Shown here: in pieces, positions 28,124 to 36,992 of the stretch | Layout: every line of letters starts with the position of its first letter | Position numbering within the stretch: the first letter of the stretch is position 1 | Assembly (NCBI GenBank): GCA_020200235.1 | Contig: JAIVJC010000014.1 | Location: 1 to 39,276, forward strand | Reading direction: 5' to 3' | Length of the DNA: 39,276 bases | Origin: Acidobacteriota bacterium | GTDB lineage: Bacteria; Acidobacteriota; Blastocatellia; Pyrinomonadales; Pyrinomonadaceae | The notes under the pieces: generated by a model | What the model saw: the letters and a program-made list of their open reading frames with translations, nothing else | Told to the model about the DNA's origin: nothing | The model's database searches: none | Position numbers and translations under genes: made by a program

Positions 28124-29061
28124 GCGAAGTGTTAGCTGGAGAGCACGACGCGGAGGAACTCCTCGGGCAGTTGGGCTCGCTCGTCGCGGAGCTTGAACAA
28201 CACCCGGACGCGGAAGTGCGCGAGAAGGCGCTCGACCTCGTGCAGATCATCGTCAAACTCCACGGCGAGGCGCTGCGTCGCATCCTCGCGACTTTCGAGT
28301 CGCTGCCGTTGAAAAGCGACATCTACGCGCGGATGCTGGGAGACGATGTCATCCGCGCCATCCTGACCGTCCACGATCTTCTGCCGGAAGAGTTGGAAGC
28401 GAGGGTGGCGAAGGCGATTGAAGAGTTGCGCCCCTTTTTAATTTCACAAGGCTGCGACGTGAAATTTCTCGGCGTGGACGGCGGGCGCGCGCAACTTCGT
28501 TTGATGCGCAGCGGCAAGGGCGCCCCCCCCGTGGCGGCGCTGAAGCTGGAAATCGAGAAGGTGCTCGACGTGGCCGCGCCCGACCTCCTCGGCATCGACA
28601 TCGAAGGCATGACCGAGATGAACGAAGCCGCCGCGAAAGCCGCGGCGATGTTGGGTGCGATGATCGCGCCGCCGCGAACCGAGGCGCCGCCGGCGCCCGC
28701 CAAGCTCGTGCAAATTAAAAGACCGCGCCCGGACGCGACGAACGTGGACGGCACTTGGGTGTCGATCGTCCGCGCGCTGGGCTTCGAGGACGGACAGTTC
28801 AAAGTGATCAGTTATGAGGAGATCAACTTGCTGGTCTGTAAACTCGGCGGGGAGTTCTACGCCTACCGCAACGCCTGCGCCGAGGGCGGGCGGCCGCTCG
28901 GCGGCGCCCTCTTCGAGTCGCCGATGCTCACGTGCGCGTGCCACGGCTATGTTTATGATCTCCGGCGCGGGCTGTGTGTGGGGAAGCCGGGTTTGCGGCT
29001 TGCCTCGCTGCCGCTGAAGGTCGAAGATGACAAAGTGAAAGTCGCACTGCCGCGGGGTTGA
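28120..29061 (+). CDS. NifU C-terminal-like / Rieske-like fusion protein
   Basis: FLISQGCDVKFLGVDGGRAQLRLMRSGKGAPPVAALKLEIEKVLDVAAPDL (NifU-like) and VCKLGGEFYAYRNACAEGGRPLGG...LTCACHGYVYDL (Rieske-like). Confidence 0.82.
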   Translation: MSEVLAGEHDAEELLGQLGSLVAELEQHPDAEVREKALDLVQIIVKLHGEALRRILATFESLPLKSDIYARMLGDDVIRAILTVHDLLPEELEARVAKAIEELRPFLISQGCDVKFLGVDGGRAQLRLMRSGKGAPPVAALKLEIEKVLDVAAPDLLGIDIEGMTEMNEAAAKAAAMLGAMIAPPRTEAPPAPAKLVQIKRPRPDATNVDGTWVSIVRALGFEDGQFKVISYEEINLLVCKLGGEFYAYRNACAEGGRPLGGALFESPMLTCACHGYVYDLRRGLCVGKPGLRLASLPLKVEDDKVKVALPRG

Positions 29062-29067
29062 TGAGTC

Positions 29068-29466
29068 ATGTCCGAACGTGAAGAGAATTTAGGCGACCCG
29101 CTTGATCGCGTTTACTGGCGCGACGAGGTCTTGCAGGTCATGTACTGGATGACGGGCGAGGGCTTCGGGCAGGAGTTCGCCGCCGAAGACCTGCGGAAGT
29201 TTCTGAGCGCGCGTGCCGAACTGCTGGCGGAAGTCCTGGAAGAGATGGCTGGTGGCGGGCTGCTCGAACGCGCGGGCGCGGGTCGCTACGCCTTGACGGC
29301 GGCGGGGCGGAAGGAGGGTGGTCGCCGCTTCGCGGACGAGTTCGAGCAGATGCTCAAACCGGGACACTTCGAGTGCGACGAGCCGGACTGCGACTGCCAC
29401 GACCCCGGTGCGGACGGGGCGGCGTGCAAGCACTTTTTGAGCGAGCCTTCGACGCACACGCACTAG
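29068..29466 (+). CDS. Small winged-helix-like protein with Cys/His-rich C-terminus
   Basis: 132 aa; FLSARAELLAEVLEEMAGGGLLERAGAGRYALTAAGRKEGGRRFADEF then CDEPDCDCHDPGADGAACKH. Confidence 0.65.
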   Translation: MSEREENLGDPLDRVYWRDEVLQVMYWMTGEGFGQEFAAEDLRKFLSARAELLAEVLEEMAGGGLLERAGAGRYALTAAGRKEGGRRFADEFEQMLKPGHFECDEPDCDCHDPGADGAACKHFLSEPSTHTH

Positions 29467-29481
29467 AGGACGGGTTAAGAC

Positions 29482-30069
29482 ATGGGCGACGGCAGACGAG
29501 GAGCGGAAGGGCGCGAAGGCGACTTGTTGAAGGGGCTGGCGGCGGGCGTCGCCGGGGGGCTCGTCGCCTCGCTCGTGATGAATCAATTCCAGGCTCTGTG
29601 GAGCAAACTGTCGGAAGGCGAAGAACGCTCGCACGGCGCTCAGTCTTTGCAACGGGGATCGTCGGGGCACGGCGTCGCGCAGCAGTTGCAAGAAAGCGGC
29701 GGTGACGAGGAGCAGGACGACGCCACGATGCGGATCGCAGACGCCATCTCCGAAGGCGTCTTCGATCACGAAATGACGCGGGGCGAGAAGCAGGCGGCGG
29801 GCACCGCCGTCCACTACGCCTTCGGCATCACGACCGGCGCGATCTACGGCGCGTTAGCCGAAGCGTTGCCGCGCGTGACGGCGGGCGCGGGCGCGCCCTT
29901 CGGAGCGGCGGTCTGGCTCGCCGCGGACGAAGGCGTGGTTCCGCTCCTGGGCTTGTCGAAGTCGCCCGCGGAGTACCCGCCCTCAACCCATGCTTACGCG
30001 CTCGCGTCCCATCTGGTTTACGGGCTGACGACGGAAGTCGTCAGACGTGCGGTGCGCCAAGCACTATGA
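29482..30069 (+). CDS. DUF1440 / YagU-like membrane protein
   Basis: LLKGLAAGVAGGLVASLVMNQFQALW; AVHYAFGITTGAIYGALAEALP; ASHLVYGLTTEVVRRAVR. Confidence 0.65.
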   Translation: MGDGRRGAEGREGDLLKGLAAGVAGGLVASLVMNQFQALWSKLSEGEERSHGAQSLQRGSSGHGVAQQLQESGGDEEQDDATMRIADAISEGVFDHEMTRGEKQAAGTAVHYAFGITTGAIYGALAEALPRVTAGAGAPFGAAVWLAADEGVVPLLGLSKSPAEYPPSTHAYALASHLVYGLTTEVVRRAVRQAL

Positions 30070-30091
30070 CGGGCGGGGGCCGATCGGCAGG

Positions 30092-30467
30092 ATGGCGACT
30101 CTGAGTTTACCCGAAGAGAATGCGTGCGGGTGCGAAACCACCGCCCCCGGCGCGGACCACGGCTGCATCTGCTGCGCCACCGCGCTATTGCAGATCGCCT
30201 CAGCGCAGGTACGCGCTGAGGCTGCTCTTCGTCATCGGCGAGCGCGGTCCCGTCCGCTTCGGCGATTTGCGCGGCGAGATGGACGACGCGAGCACCTCGA
30301 CCCTCTCGATCAGGCTCGATGAACTAGAAGGCGCGGGACTCGTCCGCCGCCGGACGTTCAACGAAACCCCGCCCCGCGTCGAATATACCCTCACACGGGA
30401 AGGCGATGAGTTGCGGAAGAGGCTCTTCGCCCTCTCCAAATTCGCCGCGCGCAAACTGGATGACTGA
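30092..30467 (+). pseudogene. Cys-rich HxlR-like winged-helix regulator split by a frameshift near 30198-30221
   Basis: MATLSLPEENACGCETTAPGADHGCICCATALLQIASA in one frame, then RRYALRLLFVIGERGPVRFGDLRGEMDDASTSTLSIRLDELEGAGLVRRRTFNETPPRVEYTLT in another. Confidence 0.65.
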
Positions 30468-30539
30468 AGTTTGGCTTCCGACGCCAGCCGGCAATGCCGA
30501 CCGGCGTCGCCCCGTCCTTAATTTAAGGAGATTCATAAC

Positions 30540-32003
30540 ATGCGACCGCCACGATTCGGATGGCTCCCGTGCCTTCTACTCTCCGCGTTCTGCGCCTCCG
30601 TCTCCTGGGCATCCGACGGCGGGGGGAAGATGACCGCGACGACGCAATCGGAAAAGGCGCGCGCCCTCTTCGAGCAGGGCCTTGCGAAGTACGACCGCGC
30701 GCGCCCGAAGGAGGCGACCGCACTCTTCCAGCAGGCAATCGAAGCCGATCCGAAGTTCGCTCTCGGACACTTGTTCCGCGGGCTGGCTGGGGACACGAAC
30801 GCCAGCATTCGACGGGCGGCTGAGTTGTCCCCGGGCGCGAGCGAGCCGGAGCGGCTGTTCATCGCGGGCTGGAAGGCGCAGCTCGACAGCCAACTCCTGA
30901 AAGCAGTCGAGTACACGGAGCAGGCGGTTAAACTCCTGCCGACGGACGCGCGCCTGCGCACGCGCCTCGCGCAACTCTACAACGCGACCAGCCGGCGCGA
31001 AGAGGCGCTCGCCGAATTCAAGCGCGCCGCCGCGAGCGATCCGAAATTCGCGCCCGTTTACGGCGCGCTCGGCGAGTACCACGCCGCGCGCGGCGAGTTC
31101 TCCGAGTCGCTCGCCGCGCGCGAGACTTACGCGCGACTCCTGCCCGGCGAGGCAGAGCCCTACCAGCAGATCGCGCACACCTATCAACAGATGCAGCGCT
31201 TCGACAAGGCGGTCGACTACTACACGCGCGCCCTCAAGATCGATCCCGACTACATCAACGTCTACCGGCGGCGCGGCGACGCGCGCTTCTTCTCCGGCGA
31301 CGTGGCGGGCGCGCGCGCAGACTACCGCGCCGGGCTGGAGCGCGCGAAGGGGGCGGATCGCCCCGGACTCCTCTTCGCCGCAGCGTTCACCTACGTCCAC
31401 GAGGGTCAGATCGACGAGGCGGCGAAATACTACGGGCAGGCTATCGCCATCGCCGAGGCGGAGCACGAGTGGGTCATGATCAATTCGGGATGGGACGCGC
31501 TCGGTCGTTCCTACCTCGAGGCGGGTCGGCTCGTCGAGGCGGCGGACGCCTACCGCAAGGGCTACGAGGCGTCGAAGCGCTCGCCCGACTACTCCGAGAC
31601 GGACAAGCTGCTCTGGGAGGGACGCTACCGCCACGCGCGCGGTCGCATCCTGGCGAAGATCGGCGAGTTCGACGCGGCGATGCAACACGCCGAGTGGATT
31701 CGCGCCGAGCTTGAGAAGGCTGGAAACCCGAGCCCCGCCTACACTAAGAGCTACCACTACCTTGTCGGCTACATCCTGCTCGAAAAGCGCGACTACAAGG
31801 GCGCGCTCGAACATCTCAAACAAGCCAGCACCGACGACGTGTTCATCAAGCTGCTGACGGCGCGGGCTTACGCGGGCTCGGGCGACCCCGCAGCCGCCGG
31901 AAAACTGATGAGGGAGATCGCCGGCCACACGCTCGGCTCCGTCCCCTCCTCCATCGCGCGCCCGCAGGCACTGCGCTGGCTGAAGGATAACGGCGTTAAG
32001 TAA
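30540..32003 (+). CDS. Secreted/periplasmic TPR-repeat protein
   Basis: Signal peptide LPCLLLSAFCASVSWAS; multiple TPRs (KATDYYTRALKIDPDYINVYRRRGD-like units). Confidence 0.85.
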   Translation: MRPPRFGWLPCLLLSAFCASVSWASDGGGKMTATTQSEKARALFEQGLAKYDRARPKEATALFQQAIEADPKFALGHLFRGLAGDTNASIRRAAELSPGASEPERLFIAGWKAQLDSQLLKAVEYTEQAVKLLPTDARLRTRLAQLYNATSRREEALAEFKRAAASDPKFAPVYGALGEYHAARGEFSESLAARETYARLLPGEAEPYQQIAHTYQQMQRFDKAVDYYTRALKIDPDYINVYRRRGDARFFSGDVAGARADYRAGLERAKGADRPGLLFAAAFTYVHEGQIDEAAKYYGQAIAIAEAEHEWVMINSGWDALGRSYLEAGRLVEAADAYRKGYEASKRSPDYSETDKLLWEGRYRHARGRILAKIGEFDAAMQHAEWIRAELEKAGNPSPAYTKSYHYLVGYILLEKRDYKGALEHLKQASTDDVFIKLLTARAYAGSGDPAAAGKLMREIAGHTLGSVPSSIARPQALRWLKDNGVK

Positions 32004-32035
32004 AAGGTCATCAGGCGGGTTGGGTTGAATGAGTT

Positions 32036-32042
32036 GTTAGGC
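32036..32042 (-). other. Terminal half attC-like site (GTTAGGC with flanking GGGTTGAATGAGTTGTTAGGC)
   Basis: AGGCGGGTTGGGTTGAATGAGTTGTTAGGC resembles one attC arm; no complementary arm found on the other side. Confidence 0.5.
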
Positions 32043-32059
32043 GCGCCGTTGCTTACCAT

Positions 32060-33694
32060 TCACTGAATGAGACCAATGTCGCGTATTAAATTATCAAACC
32101 GCGGGTCTGAGCGAATGTTGTCGAACATTGGTTCCACTTTGAGAGATACAAGCCAACTGGAGCGTTCGTCGTAAGCCTTGTCAATCCATTCAAATGCTCG
32201 ATCCGTCTCGCCGAGCCCGACGTAGATCATTGCTATGTTCAGAGCCGGAACATACCGCCGGCTCGATTGCTCTTTTAATTCGTTGATCGTCTTGATTGCC
32301 TCTTCACGTTTTCCCGACAGCGCACGGGCGTGTCCGAGCAAAGACGTTAAGACCGTGCCGCCTCCCGATATGTCAATCGCCTTCTGGTACTCCGCGATGC
32401 CCTCCTCATACAGCCCCTTCTGCACGTAAGCCAGCCCCAGGTAGAAGTGCGTCCGGACGAAATTCGGATCCAACTCGAGCGCTTTCTGGTACTGCTCTAT
32501 GCTCTGATCCAGCCGGCCCGCGTAGTAAAGTATCGTCCCCACGTTCTTGTTAATAATCAGCGAGAGGGGATCGATCTCCTGCGCCCTGATCTCTTCCGCA
32601 AGGGCTTCGCGGTGCCGCCCCATCGCTGCCAGGTAGAGGGCGTACCAGTGGTGAGAAAATGCGTAATCCTGGTTGAGTTCAATCGCCCGCTTAAACTCTG
32701 CTTCGGCTCCCGCCCAATCCCAGTCGTAGAACGCTCTAACATGCGCCAGCGTGGTTTGAGCTTCGGCAAGCGTGGGATCGATTTCCAGCGCCTTCAGCGC
32801 CGCCGCCTTCGCTTTGGGCATCGCCTCTTTCGGAGGTAGGAGTCCGTATTCGGCGATGCCGGGCAGTGCGTAGGAGTCTGCCAGACCTGCGTAGGCCAAA
32901 GCGTAGCAGGGGTCAATGTCCACCGCCTGCTGGAAGTATTGCGTACTTCTTTTCAGCCCGTCTTCCGTCCTTTTATTCCAGTAGTAGCGCCCTTTCAAGT
33001 AAGCTTGATATGCTTCGTGGTTCACCGTGTAGCGTTTGTTCAATCGCCTCTTCTGCTCACTGGTCAGCCTGAGCCGCAATTTCTCGGTGATCTCGTGGGC
33101 GATCTCTTCCTGCACGGCGAGGATGTCTGCCATCTTCCGCTTGTAATGTTCGCCCCACAGTTGCGCGTCATTCACCACGTCTATCAAGTCCGCCTGAATC
33201 ATCAGGGTGTCGCCCACCTGACAGACTCTCCCCGTCAACACGGCGCGGACACCCAACTCCCGCCCGACTACTTGCGGATCCGCCTCCCGCCCCTTGAAAC
33301 GGAAGACCGTACTGCGCGGCACGACGCGCAGTTTAGGTAATTGCGAGATGCTGTTGATGAGGCTTTCGGTGATCCCATCGCTGAGGTACTCGCCGCTCGG
33401 ATCGGCGCACGCATTAGCGAGCGGCAAGATTGCAATCGAGTCTATGGATTTGCGGGAGCCTTGCTTGCGCCTGCTTGCCGGCAACGTGATTGTCGGCAGT
33501 GAATTGGTCGATGCCGCATGAGGCGACAAGATTTCTGTCGGAGCTAAATCGTGGTCGCGCTGAAGTACCCTAACTGACGCCGCCTGGGAGTCGGAGGGAG
33601 AAGGCAAATCATCCGTGAGAGGAGTACCGTCAGTTCGGCAGAAGTTTAGCGACGCGTCTGTATAGGTAATCCGGCATGTCGGACAATGTTTCAT
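32060..33694 (-). CDS. TolB-like/FlgO-like N-terminal domain plus TPR protein with zinc-ribbon-like N-terminus
   Basis: MKHCPTCRITYTDASLNFCRTDGTPL; IDSIAILPLANACADPSGEYLSDGITESLINSISQLPKLRVVPRST; multiple TPRs. Confidence 0.88.
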   Translation of the reverse strand: MKHCPTCRITYTDASLNFCRTDGTPLTDDLPSPSDSQAASVRVLQRDHDLAPTEILSPHAASTNSLPTITLPASRRKQGSRKSIDSIAILPLANACADPSGEYLSDGITESLINSISQLPKLRVVPRSTVFRFKGREADPQVVGRELGVRAVLTGRVCQVGDTLMIQADLIDVVNDAQLWGEHYKRKMADILAVQEEIAHEITEKLRLRLTSEQKRRLNKRYTVNHEAYQAYLKGRYYWNKRTEDGLKRSTQYFQQAVDIDPCYALAYAGLADSYALPGIAEYGLLPPKEAMPKAKAAALKALEIDPTLAEAQTTLAHVRAFYDWDWAGAEAEFKRAIELNQDYAFSHHWYALYLAAMGRHREALAEEIRAQEIDPLSLIINKNVGTILYYAGRLDQSIEQYQKALELDPNFVRTHFYLGLAYVQKGLYEEGIAEYQKAIDISGGGTVLTSLLGHARALSGKREEAIKTINELKEQSSRRYVPALNIAMIYVGLGETDRAFEWIDKAYDERSSWLVSLKVEPMFDNIRSDPRFDNLIRDIGLIQ

Positions 33695-33834
33695 CAGGTT
33701 GCTTAGTCACCGCCATCTACAAGAGGCTCTGTCAATCGATCTAACACGCTCATTTTATCTGCGTTCTGCCGAATGCGCTAGAGTATCTAAAATTCCGTGC
33801 AGCGGGCCTTTACCGTCACACATCAGCCGCGCGC

Positions 33835-33920
33835 GCCTAACGCCCGGCATCACCCGCGCCCCAATTCAACTAACATGAGAGGCGCGCAGATGGGGCGTCG
33901 GGTGCATGCCGTTGTTGGGC
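33835..33920 (-). other. attC-like integron cassette recombination site
   Basis: GCCTAAC ... GTTGGGC outer boxes; inner arms CGGCAT-CACCCG-CGCCCC versus GGGGCG-T-CGGGTG-C-ATGCCG with extrahelical bases. Confidence 0.85.
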
Positions 33921-34037
33921 GGCGCGTTGAAGGCCCAATCGATTGTAATCACCATAACGTTTGATCTGGCACAGATCTTTCCGGCGCCCCCTCTCTGCCC
34001 GTGTTAGTGCCGGAATGCCCGCCCCCATTCACCGGGA

Positions 34038-35000
34038 TTAGCGCAGGCCCCCGTCACGGTGCCAGGGCTTCTTGAAACGCAGGAGGTTGGCAACGCTGCG
34101 CGTCGGGTTGAGGATCATGCGGCTGGTAATCTTCAGATAGAAGCTTCCCGAATTACGCTCAATCTTCCGGATGAGGTGCTCGTCCAAGGCGTCTTCCATC
34201 AACATCAGCGCGAAACCGGCTGTCGGCGTGATAACCAGGTCGACGTAGGTCTGTTTGCCGTGCAGGCCCACGTTACCGATGGACGCTTGACTGACGGGGC
34301 CGATCTCAAATTGCGTACTCCATGCGGCTGACCAGGCCAGGGCCTTCAGGCGGCTCTGCCAGTAAGCGCCCGACCTACCGAAGCGCCGGCTTGTGCCTCG
34401 CGGGTCGTTCTGAACTTGAATGAACCCGAGAAGTGAGCCCTGCATCGGGTGCGCAACGTAGTTCGTAAAAAAGCGCCCCCCGTCCTCCCACCCGTGCAGC
34501 GACTTGACCGAGCGGAGATAGTCTTTGAAGAAAGGGCCGTGTAGGTCGCGCCGAGTTTTCGGCTGTGTCATGGCATAGCCGTGCTGCACGCCGAGAAAGA
34601 ATAAAGATTGTTTGATCGCCGGCGACCAATGAAATTTCATGCCGCCCGCAGAGCCCTTGCCGGCTTCCCCCTGCAGATCTGCAGCCGTGCTATCGCGCGG
34701 GGGGGCAACCGCATCGTGCCCGTCACCGTGCGGTGTCAGAAAAGTCGTGGACGACGAGCAGTCAGGGCCGGTGTTTAACTGGCTTCCAGCGGGCTCGGGC
34801 GTCCGGCGTTGCGCAGCGCACGGTGTTCCCGTCCGCGCGACGGCCAAGAATGCAGGTACTCGTGCTCGGCTCTTTTCGCCCTCGGAGATCGAAGTTGGAG
34901 TGGTTGATGCGTCATCGCTTCTAACCGACTTATCCTGAGCTTCAGCGGCCACACCGGCCGCCGCAATTAGTGCCGCGCACAGCGCGAGGGACTGTTTCAC
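34038..35000 (-). CDS. Hypothetical exported protein (cassette gene)
   Basis: GTG start VKQSLALCAALIAAAGVAAEAQ preferred over the TTG at 35048, which lies inside the neighbouring attC. Confidence 0.65.
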   Translation of the reverse strand: MKQSLALCAALIAAAGVAAEAQDKSVRSDDASTTPTSISEGEKSRARVPAFLAVARTGTPCAAQRRTPEPAGSQLNTGPDCSSSTTFLTPHGDGHDAVAPPRDSTAADLQGEAGKGSAGGMKFHWSPAIKQSLFFLGVQHGYAMTQPKTRRDLHGPFFKDYLRSVKSLHGWEDGGRFFTNYVAHPMQGSLLGFIQVQNDPRGTSRRFGRSGAYWQSRLKALAWSAAWSTQFEIGPVSQASIGNVGLHGKQTYVDLVITPTAGFALMLMEDALDEHLIRKIERNSGSFYLKITSRMILNPTRSVANLLRFKKPWHRDGGLR

Positions 35001-35042
35001 CCTGATCTTACCCCCGATCGCTCGACGATTTATTACCCGGCA

Positions 35043-35144
35043 GCCCAACGCCCGGCATCACCCGCCGCGCACGCAACCTGATGAGCGGCAAGTTCACGAT
35101 GACATCCAAGCTGATTCGCGGTCGGGTGCATGCCGTTGTTAGAT
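35043..35144 (-). other. attC-like integron cassette recombination site
   Basis: GCCCAAC ... GTTAGAT outer boxes; arms CGGCATCACCCGC / GTCGGGTGCATGCCG as in the 33835 site. Confidence 0.85.
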
Positions 35145-35159
35145 TGCGCGGATTCATAT

Positions 35160-36215
35160 ACTAACTGCAACACACTTCCCTCAAGTGGAGGTGACCCAGG
35201 ATACTGACGAAGATTCTCGACTACCAGGAAAAGGATATTCGCCATGAGCTATCACCAGATCACCCCCGCAGAGAGGTATATGCTCGCCGCCCTGAGAAGG
35301 CAAGGCTACAACCAGTCGCAGATCGCACGCGCGCTCGGCCGCCACCGCTGCTCCACCGTCTGCCGCGAACTTCGCCGCAACAGCACCCGCTCGGACGGCC
35401 GCTCCCGCGCTACTACGGTCCAGGAAAGAACGAACGGCCGCCGCTCCCGCTCGCGCCGCAACCAGCGCTTCACCGCCCGGGACTTCGCACTCGTCGAAGA
35501 GCTGCTGTGCCGGCAGTGGAGCCCCGCGCAAGTGGCCGGGCAGCTACGCCGAACAGGGCGGCTCGCCATCAGTCACGAGACCACCTACCGCCGCGTCTGG
35601 CGGGACAAGCGCGAGGGCGGGACACTCCACACCCACCTGCGCGGCGCTCGCAAGAGGCGGCGTAAGCGCGACCGCAGATACGACAGCCGCGGCCGTCTCG
35701 CCGGCAAGCGCATCATCTCTGAACGCCCCTCAGCAGTGGAGATGCGCCAGGAGATGGGGCACCGGGAGGCCGACACCGTAATGGGCTCAGGCCGCAAGGA
35801 CTGCGTTGTGACACTGGTCGAGCGCAAGACCGGCTGACTCTTCATCGGCAAGCCGGAGGATCGCACTACGGCGTCACTGAATCGACGCGTCATCGGGATC
35901 ATCCGGCGACATCAAGGGGCGTTCGAGACCGTGACGGCTGACAACGGGACCGAGTGCCACGACTACCGACGCATCGAAGCGCGCACGAAGGCGCTCTTTT
36001 ACTTCGCCAGGCCGTACCACTCGTGGGAGCGCGGCAGCAACGAGAACGCCAACGGCCTCATCCGCCAGTACCTGCCGAAGGGCGTGAGCATGGCCGGCTT
36101 AACTCAGCACCAATGTAACGCCATCGCTAGAAAGCTCAACACGCGGCCCCGGAAGCGGCTCGGCTTCCGGACGCCGCTCGAATGCTATAACGAGTCCTAG
36201 TCAGTGTTGCACTTC
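35160..36215 (+). mobile_element. IS30-family insertion sequence (approximate ends)
   Basis: IS30-like transposase ORF pair; TGCAACAC near the left end and GTGTTGCA near the right end as candidate terminal inverted repeat cores; exact ends not determined. Confidence 0.7.
35244..36200 (+). pseudogene. IS30-family transposase with an in-frame TGA at 35835-35837
   Basis: MSYHQITPAERYMLAALRRQGYNQSQIARALGRHRCSTVCRELRRN ... GHREADTVMGSGRKDCVVTLVERKTG-[TGA]-LFIGKPEDRTTASLN...VTADNGTECHDY...RPYHSWERGSNENANGLIRQYLPKG; both parts are in the same frame. Confidence 0.9.
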
Positions 36216-36245
36216 AAACTTGATGTCAGGCGGCCCGCGACGTAG

Positions 36246-36827
36246 CTAACTGCCTTGCGGCATGCCGATTCGCGCCAATGCCTCTGCCTGCGTACCCTGA
36301 TGATACAGCCTTGCGAGTTCGTCAGGGTCGAAGTCGTAGCCGAAGGGCGGCCTGCCGATTTCCGCCATCTCTTCCCCCCTGACGAAAGCACTACACTCAT
36401 CTTTAGTGGGGAAATTATCTACGCTCAACTCCACCTCGTTGCCGTCCGGGTCATGGTAGTAGAGCGAGGTCGTGAACCTGTGATTCAATTGTGCGAACGG
36501 CATGATGCCCTCAGCCTTAAGGCGCTCGTAGGTCTCGATCAGATCACCGAAGCTCGCCAATCCGTAGCCCACATGATCGACCCCGGCTGCGGTCGCGGGC
36601 TTTTCCACGGTCTCCGGGTCTTCAAAAATCACCAGCCGGTGGTGTTCTTCGTCGAAGGTCATGAAGGCGAGGAATTCGTTCTCATGCTGAACCCTCGCCC
36701 GGAAGACGGCCGCGTACCACTGAATCATCTCCCTGAAGCGTCGCGCGCGGATGCCGTAGTGCGAGATGTAAACGGACTTTGCACCTGCGCCTGCCGAGTT
36801 ACTTTCGAGTGGTTTCGCATGACTCAT
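36246..36827 (-). CDS. VOC-family (glyoxalase/extradiol dioxygenase-like) protein (cassette gene)
   Basis: YISHYGIRARRFREMIQWYAAVFRARVQHEN; GVDHVGYGLASFGDLIETYERLKAEGI; SLYYHDPDGNEVELSVD. Confidence 0.88.
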   Translation of the reverse strand: MSHAKPLESNSAGAGAKSVYISHYGIRARRFREMIQWYAAVFRARVQHENEFLAFMTFDEEHHRLVIFEDPETVEKPATAAGVDHVGYGLASFGDLIETYERLKAEGIMPFAQLNHRFTTSLYYHDPDGNEVELSVDNFPTKDECSAFVRGEEMAEIGRPPFGYDFDPDELARLYHQGTQAEALARIGMPQGS

Positions 36828-36864
36828 GAAGTTCTCCTCCTCCGAAGATTCAATTAGGTCGGCC

Positions 36865-36951
36865 GCCTAACGCTGGAGATAACCGGCGCGCTGAGCCGAT
36901 GATTGATAAAAGGCCAGCTAATTGCGCGTCCGGTTGAGCGACTTGTTAGGT
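36865..36951 (-). other. attC-like integron cassette recombination site
   Basis: GCCTAAC ... GTTAGGT; inner AACCGG-CGCGC pairs with GCGCGTCCGGTT with one extrahelical base. Confidence 0.85.
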
Positions 36952-36992
36952 GCGGCGTTCGCATCAACCAAGAACCTATCATCAGAGTAACT

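Noticed and set aside
35835-35837. In-frame TGA in the IS30 transposase as a second selenocysteine or recoding case
   Set aside because: Falls at a position normally aromatic (after VERKTG) in IS30 transposases, not Cys; TGA is used as an ordinary stop by many genes here. Pseudogene decay or sequence error is simpler.
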